From contig OY743183.1 in NCBI GenBank assembly GCA_963555705.1, positions 44,753,466-44,817,465 of the forward strand: DNA of 64,000 bases. Reading direction: 5' to 3'. Shown here one piece after another: positions 22,135 through 33,059 of this stretch (within the stretch, counting starts at the first letter, position 1; every line of letters begins with the position of its first letter). The notes beneath the pieces were generated by a model. That model saw only the letters and a program-made list of their open reading frames with translations, had not been told where the DNA came from and made no database searches. Both the position numbers and the translations under genes were made by a program. The DNA is from Ligustrum vulgare (Eukaryota > Streptophyta > Magnoliopsida > Lamiales > Oleaceae).

Positions 22135-23199
22135 TTGGAAATTCTGATTTCGAAGATTTTAAATTAGTTTAATTGAAATTTCAAATTTTGATTATTACAT
22201 GGTTTCGAATTTCGTAATTGAAAATCAAAATGTGTATGTTATATATGGAAAATTCTTGAATTTAAGATTTTAGGTTATGTTTGATTAGTTTTAAGTTTAA
22301 TTGAAACCTTATTTTGAATATTTTCAGATTTTAAAAAAAAAAAAAAATTGGAATTTTAATGGAACATTGTTTTGTAAAGTTTGACTAAGTTATAATTTAG
22401 TTTGAGATTTGAGTAAATGGATTACTAAAATTCGTAAGTTGCATGAAATTAAGTCCCTTATTTCAAATATGATTTTTGTGTGAACGTGAGTAATAATTAT
22501 AATTACTAGATTTTGAGAAAATTGTAAAGTCGTTTACATTTTTCAAACTTTGGTTTTGATTTAAGTACCTTAATAGTTAAGCTTATAATGTTGTGTCGAA
22601 TGGTTTAATCTTTTGCTTTCGATTATGGTTTTATGTGTTTTGGTCATTATGTAAAGTCACGTTTGGGTTAAATTGAAGTTTTAATCTCGGTCAATGTTTG
22701 ATTAGTATTAAAATGAATAACGAATGTGTTTGTGAACTGAGAGTCATATTTATTGATGAATGTGAATAATTATGACTTTTGGTACATTGACGTCACGAGC
22801 ATCCAAGACTTTTCCACTTGCAAATTCAGAAACTGTAAATTACTAAGGACTGCAAGTAAGTAAACTTCCCCTATTTTCATTGAAGTTAAATGTTTAAGGT
22901 GTAATTAATGGGCTTAAATTATATTCTTGAAATTTATTTGCTTGTGATGCTTTCTATGAACTTTGTACATGTATGTGTTATTAAGAGACGGTTTAAGCAT
23001 ACATGTTATCATGTCGTTACCTCGTCAAGCATGCATTTCCATTGAGTTGGGGAAGTCAGATGAATTTAAATGAAGAATGTGGTAAATTTAAGTTTCTCAA
23101 AATGCATGTATCCCAAGTTTTAAAAAAGAATGGGTGTACTTCTATGCCATGAAAGGTGTGAGTGGGAAATGGGGCGCGGGATACCGGCATACCCGAATT

Positions 23200-23467
23200 A
23201 AACCGCTGTTGCGGTGGTGCATATAAAACCGCTTTGCGGTGACGATTGCTAAACCGCTTGGCGGTGGCAAATATTAAACCGCTTTGCGGTGACGATTGCT
23301 AAACCGCTTGGCGGTGGCAAATATTAAACCGCTTTGTGGTGACGATTGCTAAACTGGTTGACAGTGAAAAATATTAAACCGCTTTGCGGTGTCAAATACT
23401 AAACCGCTTTGCGGTGACGATTGTTAAACCGGTTGACGGTGACAAATATTAAACCGCTATGCGGTGG
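23200..23467 (+). repeat. Eleven-unit palindromic minisatellite (25 bp period) in the inner LTR
   Basis: Each unit starts AAACCGCTTTGCGGTG or a variant and is followed by a 9-10 base spacer alternating between GACGATTGCT and GCAAATATT. The core ACCGCxxxGCGGT is a dyad. The outer LTR has only about four recognisable units (10570-10680), so the array expanded or contracted between copies. Confidence 0.85.
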
Positions 23468-25129
23468 AAAAATGATAATCTGGTCCTAAATAAGGAATAT
23501 TGCCCACTGCATTGTGATTGACTAGAAGATACACTAAGTGAGTTCACGATAGAAATGAAGTTAAGGTTTTTGGAAATGTTTAAGTGAAAGTTTGGAAAGT
23601 ATGAAAATCTTGAAAAATAGAGTAAATGGGGATGATTACTTTGAATGGTCTAAGGCATTTCATGTCATGAGCTTGCATCATGTGCATAAAGTTTACTTAC
23701 TGAGCTTTAGCTCATCCCAATCCCTCCCCAATATTTCAGGTGATGAAAGCTAGATGAGGCGAGGAGAGCATTTGGTGGCAGGCTCAGGCTATACCCGCTT
23801 CAATTTTCTTTAAGATAGAATAACAATTAGAATTTAATTAAGTTCATTATTAATTACTTCTTGATTCATTTATTTTTTATAACCGTTTGGTTGAAGTTAG
23901 TTTAAATAAGTATTGGCACTGCACAAGAGGTTAAATTACCTCTTATTTCTGTTGTTTAGGTTATTTACCTTGAATTATATTATTGAGGAGTTTGGGACTT
24001 TTGAAATGGTTTGATGATGTTTGAGATTGAATGAGTTGAGATGTATGTTTTAAAATGTTTATTTTTATGTCCCGCTATAGGTTGGCTATGCCCAATTTAT
24101 AGAGGAGACTCTACCGAAATTTCTATAAAATTTTATAATAGAAAATGAAAATGGTGAAATTTTAAATGATTTGTTTCCGCATTTAAGAAAAGGGAAGTTA
24201 GTACACATAGGTTTAATATTCTTGAACTTGGGGTGTTACAAAACGAAATTCATCAAAGCAAGTAAGTTGCAAGAGAGTCATTTACACATTAATTTCACAT
24301 TTACATTCCACTTTGATAAAAATTGGTGGAAGTTTACTTACCTACAAATCCTTAGTATTTACCTTTCTGAATTTGCAAGTGGAAAAGTCTCGGATGCCTG
24401 CGACGTCAATGTACCAAAAGTCCTAATTATTCACATCCATCAATAAATATGACTTTTGACTTGAAACACATTTGAAATTCTTTTTAATGCTAACAAAATC
24501 CCAAGCATACCATATTCAAAACGAACAATAAAATTTCACTTAACATTACAAAGACACCTTATCCTTTTTAATAATAACAGAACATCCAATCGAGGTCAAA
24601 ATCTCAAATTAACCTAAGTGTGACCTTAGGATATAACCAAAACACAAAACCCATATTCAGGACAAGGAATGAATCTCAATGCACATTAGAAGGTCTTCTC
24701 ATCTTTTAAATTCAAACTCAAACTCAAAATTACATAACTTTACAAAATTACTTAATCGTGATTCTAACAAGTTCACAAATCTAAAAATTACCATTTATTA
24801 CAAACTTTACCAAAAAGCAGTTAACTAATTTCATAAATCTTATCAAATTCGAAAAACTGAATCTATAACTTTTAATCTAAAATTAACCTAACCATTAGTT
24901 AACAATTGGATTCATATATTTAAAAATCTAAGAATTAACTAGCTAATATGAATAAAGCCATTTATATCAATACATGAAAATTCTCAGATTCCTCAATTTA
25001 CCCAGAATAACATAAACTTAATTAACTAACTCAAATTTAAACAAAGTATTTTCCACAATTTTTAAATCTGAAAAATTGTCTTCATAATTCAAACTTAACC
25101 AAATATTTAACTAAGCTACAAAATTATCG

Positions 25130-25193
<64 letters not shown>

Positions 25194-25277
25194 ACACACC
25201 ACACACACATTGTCCAACATCTCAGATTTACAACTTGAAATTCGAAATTTAAACAAACCCAAAATCTGAAATTTCAC

Positions 25278-25346
<69 letters not shown>

Positions 25347-25444
25347 TATATATGGACACACCACACACACATTGTCCAACATCTCAGATTTACAACTTGA
25401 AATTCGAAATTTAAACAAACCCAAAATCTGAAATTTCACGTGTG
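25130..25444. repeat. TA microsatellites with an exact 162 bp duplication in the outer LTR
   Basis: Segments 25191-25282 and 25353-25444 are identical over 92 bp (starting TGGACACACCACACACACAT). Each follows a TA tract of about 60-70 bp (25130-25190 and 25283-25352). The duplication unit is TA tract plus unique segment and must be very recent compared with the LTR, whose other parts are diverged. Confidence 0.9.
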
Positions 25445-26264
25445 CCACATACATAATAACATCCAATATCCATTTATGGGTTTGGGTGTGTGTGTGTGTG
25501 TGAATCCTTGTGTGTGCGTGCTCGTGTGTGTGAACCTATGACTGTGTGAGGCAGTGATGGGGGCGTGAGCGTGTTCGCACTATGAGTTCGCTGTGGGAAG
25601 GGGAAGAGAGGAGCTTACACTGAGTGAAGGTGGTGGTGTCGCCGATTGTGACTCGACGGCGGTGTGGTGGCTAAGGGAGGAAGCTGGAGGTTAGGGAGGA
25701 GAGAGGCGTGAGAGTCTGAGGCGAGAGTGAGCGTGAGGGAGAGAGATCCGAGTTCGTTAGTTTAGGTTAGGGTTAAAAATTTAATCTTTTGAAATTTACA
25801 GATTGGTCCCTCAAATCTCCTCCTTTGCATAATTAAATCTATAAGTTCTATTTATTCTCCAATTGCCACTAAAGTTCCCTCAACTTTCAATTTAATACAA
25901 TAAAATAGAAAATAGCATGCTTGAGCAATTGAGCAAATAATCACATAAAATTGCATGTAAACAATTTATAAATTTTCTAATTGGTACATTGATCGAGACG
26001 GCGTCCAAGTCCTTCCACTACAAAATAACTCAAATTATAGACTTGAAACTTATCAATTTAAAGTTTATAATAATATCAGCATACATATTACGTGGGAAAT
26101 TTCATAACCATGAAAAACGGTATTACAGAACCAGAACCAGAGCCATATGGTTCTTGATTTTAAGAACCAAACAATTTTTTTTTATTTTTTTTTTTACGTA
26201 GAACCGAACCAAATCGATTGGTTTGGTTTGGTCTGGTCTGGTTCCGTTATTTTGTCCACCCCTA

Positions 26265-26317
26265 GGTGGATGGACGAGAAGAGAACTGAAATCAAAAGAT
26301 TTTTTCTTCATAATATA
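26265..26317 (+). repeat. 55 bp dispersed repeat, copy 2
   Basis: Second copy of the sequence at 7601-7655, immediately to the right of the nested LTR stack and preceded by runs of GGTTTGGTCTGG. Confidence 0.75.
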
Positions 26318-26340
26318 GAAGAGAAAGTAGGGCATTGAAG

Positions 26341-28591
26341 GAGTTAATTGTTCGAGTGATCACTCAACGAACTTAGGTATGTCTTGAATTGATCACTACT
26401 TTAAAATATCAGGATTTGGAGTAAATTTAACTGTTGCTCACCGAACTTTATCTCATATTACCAGCTCCTCAACGAACTTTAAATTATAACTCAATACTCA
26501 CTCAAGTACTTCAAACATTACTCATCCATCACTTTTTCAGCTCCATCCACTAATTTGACGGAAATTGCCATGTAATTGGATGGAAATCCTACGTGTTACT
26601 AATTTACAGTTAAGGTTGCCACCTGGACTGCCACGTAACATCAACTTTTGGAACAAAAAAATGAAATTACTTTTCTTTATCAGTCTTCCCCAGAAAATCA
26701 AGAACACTCCATGTTCTTCCCCAAACATGGCACCATGATGGAAATCAAAATCTTCCATTTTCTTGTCCTCTTGGAAGGAAGAAGCCAATGAAGGAGTTCT
26801 CCAGTGCAACAGAAATTGGATAAACTTTTGTTAACCCTATTTTTTGTAATCATCTACTTAAATTACATATTCATTTGCAAAGTGATGCATTGTTCTTTGC
26901 AATTCAAAAAGTTAGGAAAAAACAAGCGACTTATACCAGCAAAAAATAGCAATTTTTAAGAATTCATTTCCCTTCAATTTAACTATATCTATATTACGCA
27001 TTAAATAATTTTATTTTCAGCAAAAACCAGCAACTTTGCCCAATTTTCTCCTACTGTAATCTAAAACCAAAATAATTTGAATAACCTGAAAATTACAAGA
27101 TGTCATACAACCAAATGCTCTACTTCTGTAGCATCTACTTCATTATAAACAATTATCGACCAGATCGGTGACCCACTTTAGCCACACTGAAGGACCTCGC
27201 ATCAATTCTTACTCCTATAATCTGGCTAGCGTCTCTATACCATGCTGCTCTGAACTTCGGCCAGTAATCGAAGATGATTTAGGGCTACAATTTTGGGTCA
27301 GATTTCGACAATGAGATGGGCTGATTTGGGGCAAAGATTTTGAGGAAGATCTTAGTGTTCTTCATGGTCCGATGTCATTTGGGGAGATGACATTTTTGTG
27401 TTTGTGAAAGTCGTTTTTCACTTGGTTGAAGAAGCGTTTTCTTCAAAGCTGGGTTGAGTGTGTGCGATTCTGACCATTTGGAAGTTTCATTTTCTGTTAA
27501 ATTTCACGTGAGATTTCCGTCAGCCATGTAGGACATTCCGTTAATATATATGGACATAAATGATTCGAGTGATGGATGAGAAATGTTAAAGAAAGATGGA
27601 TGAGCAATGGGTAATATTTTCAAGTTGAGTGAGCAAGTAGCAATGAAGGGTAAAGTTTGATGATCATTCATTAAATTTACTCTGGGACTTGATTATTGAA
27701 TTTATGTAAATTTCTTCGACTAGTCACTGAACTATGTCTACATTTTTTATTGGTCACTGAATTTTAAAATGTAGAGTTTTAATTACTAAACTTTAGGTTA
27801 GTTGTCTCAATAATCACTGAATTTATATAAATGTCTAGTTTTGATCATTAAACTTATTAAAATGGTGGACGTTAGTCATTGACTTAACTTTCGTAGTAGA
27901 ATTGACGATGTGATGGACATAATGTACACGTGGTGTCACGTCAACTGATTAATCACGACACACCAAAGTACAACGTAAGAAAGCTTTAAAAGGATCATCG
28001 GTTAGTCACTAAACTTTTAAATTATCAGTTGTATACAATAAATCAACAGTAATTTTTTTTAAAAAAATTTAGTGACCAATCGAAGACGTTATTAAAAATT
28101 TTACAGTGCGTTCTGCAGCCACAACTGCCATTTTTTGTGTTTTCTAGGTAGATGTGTGGTTGAAATTGGAGAGAGGAAATGTATGTGGTTAAAAAGTAGT
28201 TTAAAAAATTGAGTTGTTTATAAATTGATTTATAAATTGTAATCATTACGAAAAAGAACGGTGTGTTACTTAGCAAGTTGGTGTACCGTGATTGGTCGGT
28301 TGAAGTTGACAGACATTCTGTTTGTCACGTCAATTCTGTTACGAAAGTTAAGTCAATTACTAATATTCACCATTTTGATAAGTTTAGTGATCAAAACTCG
28401 TTATTTACATAAGTTCAGTGATTATTGGGATAATTAACCCCAAGTTTAGTAATCAAAACTCGACATTTTAAACTTTAGTGACTAGTCGAAGATGTTTATA
28501 TAAATTCAGTGATTAAATCTTGACACTTTAAAGTTTAGTGATCAATCCAAGACATACCCCTAATTTCAGTGATGATTCAAACAATTAACTC
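26341..28591. mobile_element. Inverted-repeat (foldback/MULE-like) element with another nested inside
   Basis: The left arm (from 26341, GAGTTAATTGTTCGAGTGAT) matches the reverse complement of the right end at 28591 (GAGTTAATTGTTTGAATCAT), and similarity continues for roughly 250 bp of each arm through TGATCACT and TTTAAAGT motifs once the inner element is removed. The arms are made of many variants of TTTAGTGATCAAAACT. No protein is encoded. Flanking duplications are not clear enough to define the superfamily; the long arms suggest a MULE-like foldback. Confidence 0.55.
26419..27682. mobile_element. Inner inverted-repeat element, 1264 bp
   Basis: The terminal 12 bases GAGTAAATTTAA and their inverse are followed by about 200 bp of diverged inverted repeat (motifs TGCTCACC/GTGAGCA, CTCATCCATC/GATGGATGAG, GACGGAAAT/ATTTCCGTC). 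The 9 bp flanks CAGGATTTG and TGGGACTTG agree at six positions. It interrupts the left arm of the outer element; the outer arm's TTTAAAATATCAGGATTT resumes after it as GATTATTGAATTT. The central 800 bp has no recognised coding sequence. Confidence 0.5.
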
Positions 28592-30249
28592 GACAGTGAA
28601 TTGTACTATTTAGAGTTAAATGTTTCATTCCTCACTCAACTTATACACCTCGATCAAGTCCTTAAAGTTATACTCCATCCGACACTAACTTCATAAAATT
28701 GAATAGAATCGCCATGTGAACAAATGAAGTTATGACATGACTAACAGAATTGCCACATGGAAAATAGTTTTGTTAAAAATGCCAACACAGCCTCCTACTT
28801 AATTACATTATTGGTCCCTCAACTTTCAAAGATTATTTGTATTTGATATAAATTTTGACGTTTATTTAAATTTGTAATTAATGTTTATATATATGCTGTA
28901 ATGAAGGGCCTTCGATTGCTCAGAGATAATATGATATTAGTACTTTCGAAATACAGAAGATTTATATCATATTTCAATTGAAAAATAATTTAGTCCTGAA
29001 CCTATAATAAAGATAGGAACTTTATTCTATTGAGATTCATTTGATTATTACTCTAATTAATTGTAATAGACGATTTGTCTTAATCGTGGCGACTAGTTGA
29101 GTCATGAGTAATGACAATGATATACTTCGGAATAAGTATATTGGACTGGACCATTGTGGAATTAATTATTTAGCATGACCATGCGTAGGAGTTAATATTG
29201 CACATGACTATCATATGGATTGTCTTAATCTATTTTGGATGATATTTATTATGTAGAAATCTTTAGGATCTTTGATATACTATAAGTTAGATCAATCATT
29301 GATATGATCAACAACTTTGTATGTTGGGAGCCGAGAGAAAGTGAAATAATAAATGACGCATTACAAGAGGAATTCGTTGCTCTGATTATAGAGTTAAGGA
29401 GATTGCTTAAATATTCTAAATGCGAGTATGATTTCAAGAATCTAAACTTAGTATTTAACATTTGATGTTAAATAGAAATCATAGCAATGAGAATATTGAT
29501 TTAAGTAAAGTGAATAATTAATTAGGTTATATAGTTAATCATATGCCTAATTAATTATCGATCTCAAATTAGGGCAAACTATCAGATTGATAAGTCAAGA
29601 GGATAAATAATTATGGAAAATAAATATATGTTACTTCTATGATTATATATATATATATATTAGTTGCAGTAATTTGCCTATACTGACATGAGAGAATTAT
29701 TAAATAATTAAATTGGAATGGTTATTAATTGTCATTACCGGATTTAACTATTGGGAGCCTATAATATATAAATCCAATTGAGTCCCTCTGATAGCCTAAA
29801 TAAGAAATAAATGACTTACTTGTAATGAGTTAGATAGTTATGGGATTACATTATTAGAAGAAGATAAGGATTGAGTTACTTATTAGACAAGTGTTAAACC
29901 TTAATCCCACAAGGAATAGGGGAAGGTTAAAACTCTCCCCCTATATATGCACATGAGGGGACGAACACTTAGAGTGCTAATACTTCAAGTTTTGGTTGTT
30001 CCCTAATTACATCTTAAAGAGAGAATTTTATTTCCTTTGGATAATATTGTGTATTGCATTCTTGATCCTTTGTTGTTCACATATCCATGCAATCTTATTC
30101 TTGAAGGAATACAGGGAAGATTCAAAGGTGAGGAGCTAGAACATTAAATCAAAGATTGGAATTCATGATTGCTATTGGAAGGTAATTTGTTGCGCACTTT
30201 CATTGCAGAAATTAATTTGATTAGTAATTAATTAAATTTCAGGGTGTTC
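28592..30249 (+). other. Unclassified region, possibly a solo LTR
   Basis: 28620-28860 looks like another worn repeat end (CTCACTCAACTT, GCCACATGG). From about 28880 to 30240 the sequence has the character of a Copia-type LTR: a TATA box (CCCCTATATATGCACATGAGG near 29938-29958), a leader-like stretch, and a T-rich end before AATTTCAG. I could not find a second copy, clean ends or a duplication, so this is only a suggestion. Confidence 0.25.
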
Positions 30250-32600
30250 TTTTTTTTTTTTTTTTCCACACCCATTTATTATTTTTTATTGAAATTCTAA
30301 AAGATATAACAATGAGGGGGACTAAGCCTTACCTCAATTTTACAAAGACTAACAAAACCAAGTTTAAGCTAATAACACTGCAACAATTAACATCACCTGA
30401 AGAAAACGCCCCTCACAATAGCAGCTAAAATCCACTTACACTGGACCAAGATAGAATTGTATGCATAGCTAATAGATAAACCAGATTTGGCTTCACCTTC
30501 CAACTCTTCTGTCTTAACAATTTGAAACATTAACTTTATAATCAACACTAGCCTCCAAGAAAGACTACAAAAGGTAACCACCATGTAGCAATTCATAGTG
30601 AACCAGGTTGAGTTAATCTTCACATAGGCAGAAGTATGCTTTTTTCAAAGAAGGCCTAATCATCTTCTACCATCAACAACATAAGGGCATTCTCTAATTT
30701 CTAAATACTCCATCTCCAGCCTCAATCTTTCCCATCACAGTTTGTTCCCCCTGGTTTTGAATTCTACTCCACAAAATTTAAATTTTTATTCGTTATAACT
30801 AATCTCAAACCTCCTATTAGTTATGATCAAATCCTCTCTAGAGTCTCTCATGTTTTTATTAATCCCAGTGCACATGTTAACACAAATTAAGTTAAATGGC
30901 AGATTTATTTATTGCTAACAGTAAACTGCAGACTGGTTATGGTGATCAACAAGCTACATATGAATCAATCGATCACATTTTAAAAGAAAGATCTATTATT
31001 CTTGGTTCTTCTCCTACTCCTCAACTTCATTGGGCTTTTGAAATCCTCCTCATAATTCTCTTTATGGAACTTGATTCAAATGCTTCAAATTCAAAATGAG
31101 CATTTGAAGCTGAGATGTCAGCCACCTCTTTGTGCCTTGTGATATTCATTAGAGGTTCAACATTTCCTCTGTCTGATCCATATTGTGTGTTATATCTTCC
31201 CGATCCTTGCTTAGCTGAATCACAGACTTCTCTATTTTATTGCTAATAAGATTATCTCCTCCCTTTTCCAGAGTGTTATGAAGTGTGTTGATTATCTTCA
31301 GTTGCTAGAAAAGCTCCATTACGAGATTTTTCAGCCTGGTTAGTTGCTGACTTATCAACACCAGTCATATCCCCTGTTTGATTTCCCTCCTTGCAGGAAA
31401 TAACCTCTTCAGTATTACTGGGGAGTAAATCATGATCTTCCTCTTTCTCCATTATCTTGGAACATTTTCCTTTATCTTGCTCATAATTCAACTCAGAGAT
31501 GGTAATTCCTTCTGCTTGTTTTTCTGTCCATACTGATTTTCCTTTGTCAACAAGATGAGGTTTACTGTCTTTTTTTCTAGGTTTGCTCTCCTCAGTGTGG
31601 TACTAGTCATGTTCTTCCCGAAACATCTTTCAATACCATGCCCTAAGTGTTTACAGAATGTAAAATATTGGGGAATTTCTTCATAGAAAACATTTTACCA
31701 AATCGCGTACTTATCGTTCCCAATACTAATCCTCTCTAACCTGGGGGCATTAACATCCAGCTCAATGCATATTCTAGCAAGATTGGTGCGAGATTTCTTA
31801 GCAGTCTATTCATCTAATTTTAGAGACTTACCAATGACTGATGTAATAGAATATAGTATGGCTTTATCGTAGAAGACTAAGGGAAGTTTCAGTAAAGTAA
31901 TCCATACCGGAATGATTAGCTATTCCTTCTGAGGATCAAAATCATAGGTATATTTGAGTATTCCATAGGTTCTCCCTTAATGAACCACAAAGATTTTGAA
32001 AAGATTCTGTAGTAGTCTTCTTCTTGCTAAAAATTTAGAATGACGTGTTTGCCATCTAGTTTTCCCACAGAAACATCTCCTGTAAATTCAAAGGTATTCA
32101 AAACTAGCTGGATATCATTTATTGGAGGCCTATTATATGAAAACTTTCCTACTAACCTATACTCGAACCATGCAGATAGGTTTTGGATTTCCTCTTGTGA
32201 TACTCGGATGAACGGTTCATTTTTATAGATTGCAGCCTCGTAAACCTTCACCACATCAGATCTAAGCTCCATAGCAATTTCTTCGAGAGATTTTTCACTG
32301 GAATTGATGGAGATCCTCTTGTTATGAATCGCCTCAGCATATGATTTACAGTCCACCAGGGGAAGGATTCCCCCCTTAGCCATTTTCACGCAAGAGACTA
32401 TAGATACGAAGGAGAATTAGGTACTAAGTATCAGTATGGTCGCACCTCCACAATGTGCTTGAATGAAGAATAGACAGGTGTTCTGGCCAACATTCTGCCG
32501 AAGAAGGATGAATTCAGGAAAATATACTTCTGATAACCAAAGTGAACTCAAAAGTAGGAGAGCGCTGCAGATCTCAACTCCAATTATCAGATTTTTGAAT
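30250..32600 (-). mobile_element. Truncated L1-type LINE, minus strand
   Basis: A 16-base T run at 30250-30265 is the poly(A) tail seen from the plus strand. The 5' part on the minus strand encodes an ORF1 protein (31276-32389). Downstream of ORF1 the endonuclease and reverse-transcriptase ORF2 is absent; only about 1 kb of unassigned sequence separates ORF1 from the tail. The element is therefore internally deleted and dead. The exact 5' end and a target duplication were not found. Confidence 0.65.
31276..32389 (-). pseudogene. LINE ORF1 (DUF4283-type nucleic-acid-binding protein), broken
   Basis: The minus frame begins near 32389 (MKMAKGGILPLVDCKSYAEA). The motif LVGKFSYNRPPINDIQ is typical of the DUF4283 domain of plant L1 ORF1, and KLDGKHVILNF follows. 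After a stop at 32027 the same reading continues through WFIKGEP and, near 31660-31720, a worn zinc-knuckle-like stretch (QYFTFCKHLGHGIERCF), with several stops and frame changes. The C-terminal part (31276-31491) is acidic and Asn/Thr-rich. ORF1 proteins bind the element's RNA for retrotransposition; this copy cannot make a full one. Confidence 0.7.
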
Positions 32601-32732
32601 TTTCCATCACTGTGTGAAATCTAACCTAGACTATGTGTAAATTGGCGGGAGAGAATAAAAAGAATATAATGAAAAAATTGGAATCAGCAAGAGATTCTCC
32701 TTTTATTCCGTAAACATTGAATTATGAATTTA

Positions 32733-32907
32733 GCCCTTGTTTGAGCCCCATTATTTCTCATAAAATTTACCATTTTTTTCTACAGTAATCAATCTTAACC
32801 ATTCAAAAAAGTCAAGCCCACAATTTTTTACTTTTCAAACCACTTTTTAACCATTAGATTTTCAAAATTCAATTTATAAATGGAAATAATGAGGTTCAAA
32901 CAAGGGC
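32733..32907. mobile_element. PIF/Harbinger-type MITE, 175 bp
   Basis: Terminal inverted repeats GCCCTTGTTTGAGCCCCATT and, from the right, GCCCTTGTTTGAACCTCATT. Flanks are TTA (32730-32732) and ATA (32908-32910), a one-base mismatch from a 3 bp duplication. The internal CAAGCCCAC block matches the MITE at 7735-7908 in reverse complement. Non-coding. Confidence 0.75.
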
Positions 32908-33059
32908 ATAGTTTTGAGATCAATGTAAAAAGTGATTATGAATTGGATCAAAGGATAGAGATCAGATTTTTGGATCGTAATTTAACTGTGTTTCTCACCT
33001 TTACCATGTGTTTTGCTCCATCCTACTCGTAAGAATATTTATTTATTTTTATTTTTTTG

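Larger units (their letters stand above)
10923..24240 (+). mobile_element. Inner solo LTR of the same family, plus strand
   Basis: It starts CGTAATACC (the expected T of TG mutated to C) and ends CTTGGGGTGTTACA. The 5 bp AAACG flanks it exactly (10918-10922 and 24241-24245). The halves 10923-11593 and 21808-24240 add up to about 3.1 kb. The order of blocks (GTGGAAGGACTTGGACACC, CT-rich leader, CA/TA microsatellites, dyad array, TTTAGCTCATCCC, terminal GGTGTTACA) mirrors the outer LTR in reverse complement. It therefore inserted into an older copy of its own family in opposite orientation and then lost its internal region. Confidence 0.82.
9852..26127 (-). mobile_element. Outer solo LTR of a Ty3/Gypsy-like family, minus strand, split by nested insertions
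   Basis: The two halves are 9852-10922 and 24241-26127. Read on the minus strand the LTR begins TGTAATACCGTTTTTC at 26127 and ends GGGGTGTTACA at 9852. The 5 bp GAACC lies immediately outside both ends (9847-9851 and 26128-26132), so this is one insertion. Without the inserted material it is about 2.95 kb, close to the 3.1 kb of the same-family LTR inside it. Typical LTR-body features are the GTGAGCTAAAGCTCAG motif, a run of short dyads and a CT-rich leader-like segment. No internal coding region or second LTR in this orientation is present, which fits a solo LTR left by recombination. Confidence 0.8.

Noticed and set aside
23200..23467. CRISPR-like regularly spaced repeat array
   Set aside because: The spacers are two alternating near-identical sequences, the period is 25 bp, and it lies in a plant LTR. 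It is a minisatellite.
9852..24240. A single giant foldback element with TGTAACACCCC ends
   Set aside because: The ends at 9852 and 24240 are inverted copies, but they lack a shared duplication. The GAACC and AAACG duplications instead prove two separate solo LTRs in opposite orientation.
25116..25466. 116-codon minus frame with long YIYIYI runs
   Set aside because: It is translation of TA microsatellites plus the duplicated 92 bp segment, not a protein gene.
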